From assembly GCF_001949145.1 (NCBI RefSeq), contig NW_019091448.1, forward strand, positions 944,719-1,008,718: a DNA stretch of 64,000 nt, written 5' to 3'. The notes below the pieces were generated by a model. That model searched no databases. It was not told the DNA's origin and saw nothing but the letters and a program-made list of their open reading frames with translations. The stretch's first letter is position 1. The number at the start of each line of letters is the position of its first letter. This DNA comes from Acanthaster planci (lineage: Eukaryota; Echinodermata; Asteroidea; Valvatida; Acanthasteridae). Position numbers and translations under genes: made by a program. Positions 47,401-58,314 of this stretch are shown in pieces.

Positions 47401-50400
47401 GCCCACCCACCTGCAGCTGGCTGTTGCCATCCCCCTGCCATGTGATCCGCGGCTTGGGATTGCCGTCCGCCTGGCAGTGCAACCAGGCATCGGACATCTC
47501 CTTGGCTGCTGTGTCCATGGGCCTCGTCGTGAATTCTGGGACAGCTGTGGTTACAAATGTTCACAAGTGTAAGAGAGAGGTCCCAACAAGGGCATGTTGG
47601 GCTTTGGGAAGCTACTTTGAAATTTCGAACCCTTGAATGTCCATCCAGTGGTTTTTCCCTCAGGGGTGAAATTAAAGGATGAAATCAAACCAACAAAACA
47701 TCTAACAAATGGGGATGTGAACGATGACAATACCAAATCACTGCCTTTCAGGACTTTTAATATACCTACATGAAGCTAACTGCGGGAGATCCCTAAAACT
47801 GTGTGAATGTTGGACTTGTCTTTTTGGTGTACGGTAAAACAAAAAAAGTAGCAATCCTGAATAATAAACCCTACAAAAATCCTGAATTTTTAAAATCAAA
47901 ATCAGGAAATCTCTGAAAAAACAACATGAGAAATTATATCCCCCGTGCCTACAAGTACAGATGTACTGTTAACAAAAGAGTTACGTGTGATACTGAAAAA
48001 AATACCAAAGATAGGAAGGCAGAGTCAGGATTCCCACAGAAATCTACAACCAACTTCCACAGCTTTTCCCAGGATTAAAATATGACAATTTCCATGACAT
48101 TTACATGTAAAGCCACTTGACAGAGAAAACTTGCTTGGTACTGTGAATGGAAGCCACTACTCTATGAACTCATAGCCTCTATGATAGACTGACATAGAGA
48201 GCCTGTAAATGTATCAGCATTCCGCAATTGCATCACAAGCGTCCCATCACAAATAACCTTTGTATGACCTTGTCTTCCATGGCTCTTTCCTCTGAAAACA
48301 AGATTCTGGAACACCCTTCTCCCCCTATTTTCCATGATTTTCCAGGATGATTTTTTTCCCCAGCATTGTTTTTCCATATTTTCCATGACCTTCGGAACCC
48401 TAACAGTAAAAAAATCTCAGCCTCTTTCCCACTTCCGATCCAATGCTTACTTGCAACGACGACGCCCAGCTGCCGCGTCTTCTCCCCAGCAATGTTGGAG
48501 GCTTTGCAGGTATAGTTGCCGTTGTCCCTGGCCTGCAGCCGCCGGAACACCAGCAGCGTCCCGCCCTCAGTGTGCACTCGATCCTGAGGGTTGCTGCTGA
48601 GGGGGCGGCCCAGCTGGTCCAGCCAGCCAAGCTGGGGTGCTGGCACACCCCCTGTGGTGCCGTACGGGTAGGTGCAGTTGACCGACAGGGGCTCGCCATC
48701 AGGCACAATCCGTGATCCCAGGACAGGCAGATCTTCCACCTCTGCAAATCAGAGGATAAGTTTGAAATAACTGCTTACTGCTTTTGTGTCACAATAAGCA
48801 AGATCCTTATCTCAGCAGTGTATGAGCACAATAAGATTTGAAAATCTTCCTGCTGTGATAAAGAACTCAAAGTCTGTGTCCAAAATTAATGTGGGAAACA
48901 ATGCAATGACAATTCTTGTCTTGACTTCAGTAAACAATTCCGATATGTTTGACAGCTTTAGTCTTAGAAGACATTTATAACTAAAAACTTCTTTTTGATT
49001 AGACTACAGAATGCAAATTGAGTTGTCATGTGCCCCGAGGACATGCATGCATCCGCCTCAAGCAGAAGCACTCCCTCACTGGTTGAAAAGAGCCATGCTG
49101 GTAGGGAGGATTTCATTTTGTTAGTAGCGATGCGACCACGAGGCATGCATTTCATGGTCATTCGTGAAACAGCGAAGTACAGCTCCAAAGGAGCCTCCAC
49201 TGCTAAGAAAATTGCACCCTCTCTTGGTCCAGGCTCATTATATGAATCAGCTGCTTTTCTCCCGAAGCAAAAATCCCACAATCCAGTTGCAACACTTGAG
49301 CAATTTGGAATTTTGAATCAGCTTACTTTCTCCAGCTCCTGGAGAAGGTAGTGAGCACAGAGTGTTCCCAGTATTACGTTGGTGAAGGGCACAATCATCG
49401 TATTTAAATTTAAACAAAAGGAGGGTCTTACTTGCAACGACCAGCTGGGCCTCAACATCAGCCTCCCCGACGTCATTCCTACCGATGCAGATGTAAGTCC
49501 CTTCATCCATCAACGTTATATTGTTGATGACCAAAGTTCCATTCCGGAAGATCTTGGTGCTGTGAGAGAGAGTACAGGCAAGGGAGATGGGGGGGGGGAG
49601 GAAGAAGCGAATCAGGAACTTTTTCCCGAGAGCAACTAACAAGGAATGTTTCTCTCCTATTTATTGTAGAATACGCCATATTGGCAGAAACTGACCCAAT
49701 GGAAATAACACGACAAGGAAACCTGGATTGTTTTTGCATAATACATGTGAAAGCCAACCAGAACACCTATCAAAACTGAACATCAAAAACCTCTGAAATT
49801 AAACTACATGTACACTCACATGTACCAACTGCTGCATATTTGTTGAATTGATCACGACCATAAAAAGTCTGTGATTACCCTGTGCATGATCAAGTATACA
49901 CATGTCCAAGCACCACAGTACGGGCACCGATCACGCCAATGTACATGTCCAAGCACGTGCTGTGTCCAAATTACTGGGATACAACTGCAAACAACATGCA
50001 CGCCTATAAAACCTACTGGCTGAAAGCTTAACCCTCACAGTTCTGCATAAAATTTGGCTTGCAGTACTCAGTACTACAAAATACTAAGCAGTAGTCTGAG
50101 CCTGAAGGACCTAGCGCTACAAATTACTACTTCTGGCTAGGGCACCCTCCCTTGTTACTCGTACAGAGAACAATAAAGTTGTGCATTAATAGTGCCAGAG
50201 CACTGTATGGTACATTGTCTTGTATTGTTCTTGTCTATTGTTATTATTATTGTTATATTATTTTATGGCTTCAGAGAACAATAAGGTAATGTCATCTTAC
50301 AAGTGACAGCGACGACTACCAACTAACTTTTACTACTATGTAATACTTTGTAGTATTTAGGGCAGTTAGGGTTGATGCATTTCTACTAGACAGGGTGCAA

Positions 50401-52952
50401 TTGAAATTTGTAGCCTAGAGATTCAGATGTGGCTTTACCCTGCCAGTGACAAGCACACTTTGCCTTGGGCTTCTAACATCTATGCACAGGAGCTGGACTA
50501 ACCTGGTCCCATTTGCCATGTGCACCACGTTGGTGCCCTCCTCCGACCAGCGAAAGTACCAGTCGATTACTGGGTCCGGGTTGCCCTGGAAGGCACAGTG
50601 GAACTCGGCCGACTGCCCAACAACCCCCAACACATCCTCCGGTGCCTCTTCGTTGATGGGAAAATCGGCATCTGTAGGGATGAAGAAGATGAAAGGCATG
50701 TGTGAGAATAGATAGGAGAAACAGAAAAAGCACTCCAAAGAAGCCCATTCTTTGTTATAACCAGAGAAAAGTTCTGTCTCTGACAATTTTTGTCAAAATA
50801 GGATTAAAAAAAAAAAAGGAAGATTACATGTAATAAAAGAGTAAGCGAACAAAATGGAGATGTGATTTCACTCTGTGGTGGCCACAACATACAACAAACA
50901 TGAGTCAGGACATCACTAGGCATTTACAAGAATCCTGTGTGTGACTTCTCGCAGATCGTTTTTTAAACCTGCATGTTCCTTGTGAAAAGTGATATCTTGT
51001 GATGGGACCCATTTGATAACTTGCTATGCACACAGTAGCTAAGTTACTAATGGAGCCATATGAACGCATACAATACTGTAAGTGCCCACGACGAGGATAG
51101 GCTTAACCCTAATCCCCTAGCGTGCATGGAAAATCATATTGAAAATGGAGGATTGAGGACTGTTAGGCTTAATGACCAGCCCCATGAAAATTGTTCGTTA
51201 AAACCCTCTTTTGCTGTTAACGGTCACAGGCAGTCAAAAATTCCATCCAATTCTCCTTCTACAGTACATACCCGGTAGACGTGTCATTTGACTGATTTTG
51301 ACTGACAGGGCAACTTAGTGCAGATTGCATCTTTGCATAAGAGGTTTCTAATGCATAACATTTCGCACTGCCTCCATTTCATTAAAGTATCCCGGACAAG
51401 TCCCCAGATTTAGGGACAAAAATGTAGGTATGAACTTTGCCCTTGCTCCATGGACGAGGAGCCTGCCTGTACACTGTATCATCTGAAATACCCATTCTCT
51501 GTCATTTCCATGTACCCGGTACATTGTATGTATCAAATCAAATTAAGAGGAAGGGTCTTGTGGACACGGGCACTCAGACATGTACATGCCAAGCCTGCTT
51601 GATGAAATTCTCTTCAGATAGGGAGTCCGTTCAACTCAGCCCCCCTGTGGAAGGCTCCACTGCAGTGACAGGTATACTGGCAAATAAGCTCACAGCAGCT
51701 GCTCGGCCAAAAACACTCCAAAAAGCACTTGGAGGGTGCGTTTCCTCAGTGCTACCGAGCGTGATTCACTTCCCATCTTGCCCATGGTGAATTACAGATG
51801 ATGAAAAAAACAAAAAAAGCCAACAAAATGACGAGCGGGACTGCTTCACTGCTCACCAGTTGTCACACAGCTCGACACGACACATGGACGGCAGGTGTGA
51901 CTGTCAGTTCACTGTCGGTGGTATGGCTGTCAAATGCAACTCATAAACGTACATTTCTTTTGCATGTCAATTGCCTCAACCTCTTCTCAACTCCCCCCCC
52001 CAAATCCATCAGAGAATTGAGTTTAACATGGGATGTGTCTCGTTACTGTACATGTACAGCCATATGTCCTAGGAAGGCAGAGAGGTACATGAACTGGTAC
52101 AACGATGGATGGTTCAACTTTTTCCCACTTCAGATTCACCTCCGCAGTTGTAACATGGAGTGCACTGTGCCTCAGAAGTTTCTCCAGACCTCCAAATCCA
52201 ACAAACAGCACAAACAAATGGCACAAAGACTTTGGCAAAGCTACATTAATACCCTACCGATGTAACAACGGCTGGGCAGTCAAGTCGTGAAAGCTGTCAA
52301 AACACTGCAAGACTTTCACAGAGCTGCATGTGCATATTGAAGGGTTCGGGCAAATTCGGTTTAAATCAACCCTAACCATGCCAAATAAAACCAGATTCTA
52401 TGTGATTTACATTACATGCAGCCCTGAAGGTTTTGGACTACAAACAACAGAGGAAGAGTGAATCAGTCCAGCTACATATAAATTAATGAATGAAACCATC
52501 TCCGAGGGACCTTTGAGATGCTTGATGGCGGGGAACATACCAGTCCCAAGTGACCAGTCCACTGCTGTCGTTTGAATAAATTTCAGCATACCCTCATTAG
52601 CTCAAGCATGATGCAAACAACAGACTCCCATTAGAATGGAATTCTCTATTCTTTCTTTTACCTAAAATGGTGAGGGTGAGATTTCCCCCCGAGCTCCAAG
52701 CCTCCCCGGCCCTGTTCTGTCCCCGGCAGGAGTAGACACCGCTGTCTTCCACCCTTGCGCTGCGCAACCGCAGCCGGCTGCGTGTCAACTCCACGTTCTC
52801 GTCTGGCGCCAGCCGCGCCTTGTCCCGGAACCAGACGATGTCCGGGGCCGGGTTGCCTTCCACTTTGCAGTTGAGGGTGACACGGCTGCCCTCCTCAATC
52901 TGGTCCAGTGAGGAGGGTGATTTTAAGGTGACTTTGGCTGATGGCTGTATCC
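40856..52952 (-). CDS. PTK7: PTK7-like receptor tyrosine pseudokinase (3' 11 exons; 5' end not in window)
   Basis: PTK7 (Drosophila Otk) is a catalytically weak or inactive receptor of the Wnt and planar cell polarity pathways at the plasma membrane. Exons on the minus strand: 52662-52952, 50503-50671, 49432-49559, 48451-48741, 47411-47544, 46113-46248, 45382-45651, 43652-43921, 42835-43260, 42184-42416, 40856-41431. With one base from the missing upstream exon this is 975 codons (974 aa plus stop). Domain order: six Ig domains matching Ig2 to Ig7 of vertebrate PTK7, one transmembrane helix (IAIAVGCAVAYIILVVGL), then a kinase-like domain to SFSDIALALQNILPDSSV. Human is 1070 aa, so signal peptide and Ig1 (about 100-130 aa) are missing, probably beyond position 64000. 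Four Ig domains are single exons with phase-1 borders and two are split by an internal intron. Confidence 0.95.
41985..42180. repeat. GGACA-type pentamer repeat in the PTK7 intron after the N-lobe exon
   Basis: GGACAGGACAG, GAGACAGGAC and ACAGGACAAGAG recur on the plus strand, densest at 42050-42165. On the coding strand this is TGTCC repeats directly after the GTGAGT donor. Antisense open frames here are artefacts. Confidence 0.75.
42184..42416 (-). CDS. PTK7: PTK7 pseudokinase N-lobe exon
   Basis: Gives GHGVYGEVFLARAAG (glycine loop, with its first Gly split between exons), VMVKALQ (beta-3 lysine kept), LDFRREMDML (alpha-C glutamate kept) and LMITEYLEW. Ends in phase 0. Confidence 0.94.
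42835..43260 (-). CDS. PTK7: PTK7 transmembrane and juxtamembrane exon
   Basis: A short proline-rich stalk (GTPPGSTPFTP), then a hydrophobic helix (TIAIAVGCAVAYIILVVG) and the stop-transfer WWCRQRRRKQRRL. The juxtamembrane part is Ala/Gly-rich (EAAAALNPGAGAVPG) and ends SYDKLQFPRHDLQTLVVIG, the start of the kinase-like fold. Confidence 0.94.
43652..43921 (-). CDS. PTK7: PTK7 Ig7 exon
   Basis: RPRFTIVPSNATGYEGYS, LTIDCQATGDPFPRISW and AGNYQCLAGSDAG. Membrane-proximal Ig domain, phase 1 to 1. Confidence 0.93.
45382..45651 (-). CDS. PTK7: PTK7 Ig6 exon
   Basis: LKFSPAPNSKPLELGEDS, KIICRASAS, RWFKL and SGRYMCVATAG. The acceptor follows a long pyrimidine tract (purine on the plus strand at 45654-45719). 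Confidence 0.93.
45654..45719. repeat. 66-bp homopurine-biased tract at the PTK7 Ig6 acceptor
   Basis: Almost only G and A on the plus strand, including a G-run of about 12. On the coding strand it is the polypyrimidine tract of the Ig6 exon. Confidence 0.8.
46113..47544 (-). CDS. PTK7: PTK7 Ig5, split over two exons
   Basis: Exon 47411-47544 gives TVPEFTTRPMDTAAKEM, WLHCQADGNPKPRITWQG and ends in phase 0. Exon 46113-46248 gives DRRFLTLDNGTLHIRN and DEGGYVCQVSTIAG. The TVP start matches vertebrate PTK7 Ig5. Confidence 0.92.
48026..48401 (-). mobile_element. hAT-like element related to 11220-11507
   Basis: On the minus strand it begins AGGGTTCCGAAGGTCATGG and carries repeated ATGGAAAAT words, like the element at 11220-11507. 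The far end reads CAGGATTCCC on the plus strand. No clean target duplication was seen. Confidence 0.55.
48451..48741 (-). CDS. PTK7: PTK7 Ig4 exon
   Basis: Begins KVEDLPVLGSR, like IEDMPLFEPR of vertebrates. LSVNCTYPYGTT and NGNYTCKASNIAGE carry the two cysteines. Phase 1 to 1. Confidence 0.93.
49114..49228 (+). repeat. Dispersed repeat, copy 2 (partner 28945-29050)
   Basis: Same order of short blocks as the copy in POLR1C intron 5. It lies in the PTK7 intron between Ig3 and Ig4. Confidence 0.6.
49432..50671 (-). CDS. PTK7: PTK7 Ig3, split over two exons
   Basis: Exon 50503-50671 has SAEFHCAFQGNPDPVIDWYF and ends in phase 2 (ACC AG|GTTAGT). Exon 49432-49559 gives TKIFRNGTLVINN and DEGTYICIGRNDVGEA. 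Joined, they make one Ig domain with NGT glycosylation sequons. Confidence 0.92.
51197..51352 (+). mobile_element. Dispersed MITE-like element, copy 2 (partner 5555-5703)
   Basis: Starts GTTAAAACCCTCTT and ends AAGAGGTTTCTAA. Shares CAGTCAAAAATTCC and TTTGACTGATTTTGACTGA with the first copy. It lies in the PTK7 intron between Ig2 and Ig3. Confidence 0.65.
52662..52952 (-). CDS. PTK7: PTK7 Ig2 exon
   Basis: Phase 1 to phase 1. VTLNCKVEGNPAPDIVWFRD and SGVYSCRGQNRAGEAW show both cysteines and the tryptophan of an I-set Ig. It aligns to Ig2 of PTK7 (VTLRC, WFRDG, SGLYSC). First PTK7 exon visible in the window. Confidence 0.93.
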
Positions 52953-53489
52953 CTGCAGGCAAAGGAGAAGACCAAAAAAAAAAATTTGAAAACCACCGAT
53001 GGAATTCTACTAGTAGGTTTCACTCAATGAAAGTTGAGCTGAACTTTAACACTCAGCCAAGACTTGGATTTCACAGTTGCACACTGAAACCCCGCTTACA
53101 CTGTACAACAGGCAAGTCGTGTGCACAGATCAGAGAAACAGATTCTCAAACATGCATATTTAAATATGTGCCAGTCATTCTGACGAAATGAAAATTGTGC
53201 ACGTAAACTTCCGGTGATGAAATTGAGTACCAGCATGTATACATCTAATAATTTGTACATGTAAATCACACAGTTTGACAGAAACTGATCTGCATTGAGA
53301 ATAAATCTGAAGGGCAGATGGCATGAACAGGGTTTGATTTCTAAAAACTGGGTTCTGATTAATTCACAAACGTGCTCAATTTCGTCAAGTTTCTTATCCC
53401 CAACAGTACATGGACACCCATACATGTACATGTGCAGGTACAGCACATACATGTAGCAAGTATTAACCCTTCCATTAATTTTGCTGCCA

Positions 53490-53594
53490 CCCTGCTGAAC
53501 CCAACAACATCCAAGAGCTGTTATGTGTGAAGCCTGCTAAGTCAAACACACAACAGCAGGAACACTTTGTTGGATCCTGTTGGGTTCAGCATGG
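53490..53594. repeat. Inverted repeat, about 22-bp arms
   Basis: CTGCTGAACCCAACAACATCC at the left is mirrored by GGATCCTGTTGGGTTCAGCA at the right, with some mismatches. Confidence 0.65.
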
Positions 53595-55599
53595 CTTGGG
53601 TAAACACATGCATGTACATGCACACGTAGGATAAAGTTCACACAACAAAGGAATTCTCAGAGGAGAGATCACTGGTCCCAACGGTCATCCCCACAGAAAT
53701 ACCTAGCAGTCTTTAACATTCAACGACTTCCTGCAACATTTGACAACGACATCAGCACTTGGCTGATAATGTCCCTGGCATCTGCCAGAGTAACATCTGC
53801 TAGAGTAACAGTCTGAGCACGCTCCACTGGATCGTCAGCCATAATTCAGGTTGCCCGGGCGATTATGTTCAATTTACAACCACACCAAATGCAGTAAATC
53901 AGGCCTGCTGAGCTGGCCCTCATAAATCGCCCCGGGAGGATTTTGCGCAATGTCTGTTTTGATTACACTTCAAAATTAATATTCCCTCACATAAATTTCC
54001 ACTAATAAGCAGCTGAAGATCATTTCCATTCCCTTCTGTTTGGGAAGTAACATCATGCATTTCAGGAAGTATATATGCGGCAAAGGTGCAAATAAATCCG
54101 TGAAGAGTGTTCTGTTTTTGCCTCCAGAAAGTATGCCAGGAATTTTGCAAACTTTTGCAGCCAGTGTCTTCTCTTCACAAATGATGACTGCAACTTTGAC
54201 ACCTACACATATGTACTTCTCAATGATGGCTATAAGCAATATTTAGCAATGTTAACGTTCACATTGCACGTACACAGTGTTTGTAGTAGTTGTCTTTCTC
54301 AACTGTCTTCTTAATGCCAGCCAATTAATTTTGTACACTGAACAAACACCATCTATGGACTCTTGCTTGTAAAGGTGCACACAACAATGTCAAATTTGCC
54401 CACCATATTTCAATTCAATCCTGCTATTTTTGCCACATACTTCAAATATCGGTACTGCCATGGAGGAAGGAATCCCTCTCACTTACTGAACTGGTAACAG
54501 CAAAAAACCCATTGCTGATACCAGCCCGTATCAAATATGACACATTAGAGACTACATTATGACCTTAATCGTACCCATTATCCCCAATGTGGCTAGGGTC
54601 AGGAGTTGGCATGAGAACCTGAACCATACAAAATCAGCTTGCCCACCTACAGTGAGTGCTGAGGTACAAGCGATGACTCAACTGCATGTACATGTCCTGT
54701 ACATGCATATGTGCATATGGAATTAAGCCCTTGCAGATGAAAATTCCACACACATGAACTGAGCAGTGAAAACACACTCTTACCTTCAGCCAAAGACAGA
54801 AAATCTTTGGCAGAAGTTGCCCCCCCCAGGGCAGGTTAATTTAATTAAAAAACAGGAATCGCTTTTCCAAATTGTGCTGAACTTGATTTTCATGGTGCAC
54901 ATGTAAAATTATCCCACATGCCAGCCGCTGGCGAGAATAGGGGAAAAAAAAAAGCGACGTGTACAAAAGAGAAATATATATGCGCGCAATACTGACAAAT
55001 CGGGTGAAGCAGGTACGTGACTTGTATGTGCAGGCAAGAATAACATTGTGCCCAGCCGTCCGCCCATGCCTCCTGGACATGGCAAGATTGAAATGAAATC
55101 TGAACTTATTTCTTTCTTTTCCTTTGATGGCATCTAATACTCAACAAATTTATTTCTTAATTCAATGTGATGTCCTACGTGTATCACTAATGTGTCTTAC
55201 ATACTGCTATTTTTACAACCTGCATGTACATGTTCACGTACAAGTACAGTACATGTACGGAATGTATACCGTATCTGCACAGAATGCACTGCACTACAAT
55301 GGATCTTGTTCCTGAGGAGGCCATTTTTGATCTTGTTCATCGAATTATTATAAATACACGTAGTTAACTAGTGGATGGGATGGTATCAGACTACAAGTAG
55401 TTTAAAATTCATGCGAGTTCCAAGCCTCCCTTTCAATTTTTCTGAGTCTGGAGTAAAACACTGAAGTACCGGTACATGTACATGTGTGCTGTATCACAAA
55501 TATGTAATTTGAAAGAAAATTTCATTTCTTTCTTTCATTGATGCTTTTAACTTCATAAATAAGGTCCACTGTAGTACACAACATCACATTCTCTCTACA

Positions 55600-55640
55600 T
55601 GTACAAAATACATGTACATGTATGTACATGTATGTATCTA
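55600..55640. repeat. ACATGTAC low-complexity island
   Basis: Runs of TACATGTACATGTATG. The same word is scattered over the whole window, mostly outside exons. Confidence 0.85.
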
Positions 55641-57152
55641 CATTATTTACAGTGTACACACCAGGACATTTACAAGTACACACGCATGTACATGTAATCG
55701 TATATATCAAGTAACATACCAGTGATTGACTTCTGCACGTATATTGAAGACAATTCTGTAACATACACAAAGAAAGAATTTCCTGATAACATGAGGGTGA
55801 AAGGTCTACTGTTCAAGTCTATATGTATATGTACATGTACATTAATGTAGTCAAGTTTTACACACATGTATATATACATACACTACGTATGTGTAGAAAA
55901 GTATGCACACTGTAATGGGAAGTGTTGCTCTCAAACTGACAACTGAGAACAAATTTCAAATTTACGTGTGCTCAATATTTGTGCACATAGAGATGAAATC
56001 TCGGCTGCACATAAACTGTGTGCACAGTTAAACTGTGGACAGTTACACTACTGCACGTGTGCAAGGTGCAAGCAAAATGTCGGCAAACAAATATATATGG
56101 AACATGGCATCTGGAAATTTGATGGATTTGACAGAAAAGTGTAACACACGCATGAATGCTCACAACCGCTCGATGACATTTGCACTGATGCTCATCACGT
56201 TCAGTGCAGACGTGTGGGAGGTCTAGTGCTCCAAGGGTTTAATCAAGAAAAAAAGTACAGATGCCAGTTCACTTGAATGCACCCATTTACTGCATCTAAC
56301 ATCGTGTGATGAAACTCAGCAACCACTTCTTTTAGCACTTTTCAGCTCTACTAATAAAGCATATGCATGTACTGCCATTCAGTGTGGGGTTGTCGAAGCC
56401 ACTCAGAGACTTTGAAAGTGCATCCATCTGATATGTGGAAATGTACGTACACGTGCACGTTTTGCAGTTGCAAAGGAAAATCAAATGTGAGTCTCAAAAG
56501 TTCCGCCCACTTCACATTCTATTACCTTCTCTGCAGTTGATTGTTTCAAAGCTACAGGTACATATATACGTGCACGGTATTTTTACATTTCAGGGGGTTT
56601 TTTGCTTGTTTTTGTCGGGAGTTTTCAAATCAGATTGAACAGCTTCTAAACCAAGAACATCACTGTGTAACTGCTACAAGCCAAGGATCTGATTGAAATG
56701 AAACAAGAAACACTGATTATAAAATAAACATATCGGCACACGGCATGTAGTGCACATGCACGCAATGGTTTCACACTGGGTGGACGAACATTTTGTACAT
56801 ACATGTACATGAGTTCTTAACGTACACGTACGTGCATCCATTCTCAATACAAATCGTGCATTTCAAAAGCAATGATCCCAGTACAAAAGAACTGTTAAGT
56901 GCTCAATTGGATTAATAAATAAAAACATTTCCTTCGAAAAAATTTTTAACAAAACTATACCATTTTTCTCAAGTACATGTAGAATTCTCTGCAAAATGCA
57001 TACAGCTCCGAAATTGAACAGCCCCTAGAAATGCACAAAAATGCATCAGTGCTTACACAGTACCGGTACCTACAGGTGCGTCTACATGTACAGTATGTGG
57101 TCATTTGTCAAGTTGGACAACTGGTGTGGTCACAAACCATGGATCAGAGATG

Positions 57153-57273
57153 AGACTTAGAAATGTCAAAACCAAGGCCCCAAAGTTCACATATTAACAT
57201 GTACAGGCTCTACACTGTGAATCCAAGATGCCACTTTGAAATTTCAAAACCAATGCCCCAAAAGTTCACATCT
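57153..57273. repeat. Two 33-bp direct repeats
   Basis: GAAATGTCAAAACCAAGGCC and GAAATTTCAAAACCAATGCC, each followed by CCAAAGTTCACAT-like bases, about 85 bp apart. Confidence 0.7.
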
Positions 57274-58129
57274 GCCCTGCTTACTCAAACCACATACATG
57301 TACAGTATGTGAACTGGTATAAAACAATTAAAGGCAGGAGGGGCAAAATCATGCATTCGCTTGAGCTAGTACAATACCTGTACATGTAGCCCATAGAGAT
57401 CCATCCAAGAATGCTAACATTGTGCATGTACCGATTGTGTGGTGATTGATAGGTGAAGATTAAACACTGCAAGTCAGATATTCCCTCAATTCAGACTTTT
57501 CATCGTGGGGAAGCTGTTTACACAGGGCAGGCAGACAGGGTGTCTGCTAGTATGGAAGCAATGCTTCAAGATATGCGCACTTTGAATCACAGGGAACGAC
57601 CAACAGTCTCCAGACACTGTCTGCACTACGGCTAGCATTACAGCACAAATTGAAGGGTAGTGCAAGAATAATTAATCTGTTATTTGATTTCTTGATTGTT
57701 CAATTATCATGCAGCAGTTCAGCAACATTCCAGTTAATCAACAACCAGTTCACACAAAAGAAAGCTAAACTCTTTGAAGACTGCATGTGAGCACTTGCCA
57801 AAATTGCCAGTACACATGTATCATATCCAAGCCCAAACCCCAAAAATTCCATACATGAAAGTCTTTCCAAGGAAGTTTTGGCTATGAGCACAAAGAAAGA
57901 CTCTATTTCTGCCGGTTCAAAATTACAAACGGCATAATACGGTAGCTGGCCAAGGATCTTGTTGTGATCAATGCAAGGTTTTGACTCGGCAAGAATTTTC
58001 CATTTAGTGGGAAGAACAGTTGATGGATGCAACAGCGGGGCTCTACCCAGTCTCAGAAAACAAAACCACATGAAAGATGAGGATATTGTAATGGTTTCTA
58101 AATCATGTTTGTATTTCAGATACACGTAC

Positions 58130-58314
58130 GTACCTCAGGGATGAGATTGGCCAATGATAAAAATAGCTGAAAACAGCTGAAAAAAGGCATAAAAAGGCTG
58201 AACTGTGAAAATCTCCTATACTTTCGTACACAGCCAGTGAGGGAAAAAAGCTGAAATCCAAAGCAAAAAAGCTGAAATCAGCTAAAAAGCTGAGAAATCT
58301 CATCCCTGGTACCT
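58130..58314. mobile_element. Short hAT-like element with exact 6-bp target duplication GTACCT
   Basis: The element at 58136-58308 starts CAGGGATGAGATT and ends AAATCTCATCCCTG. Both sides carry GTACCT (58130-58135, 58309-58314). Inside, AGCTGAAA recurs. 173 bp, no coding capacity. Confidence 0.85.
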
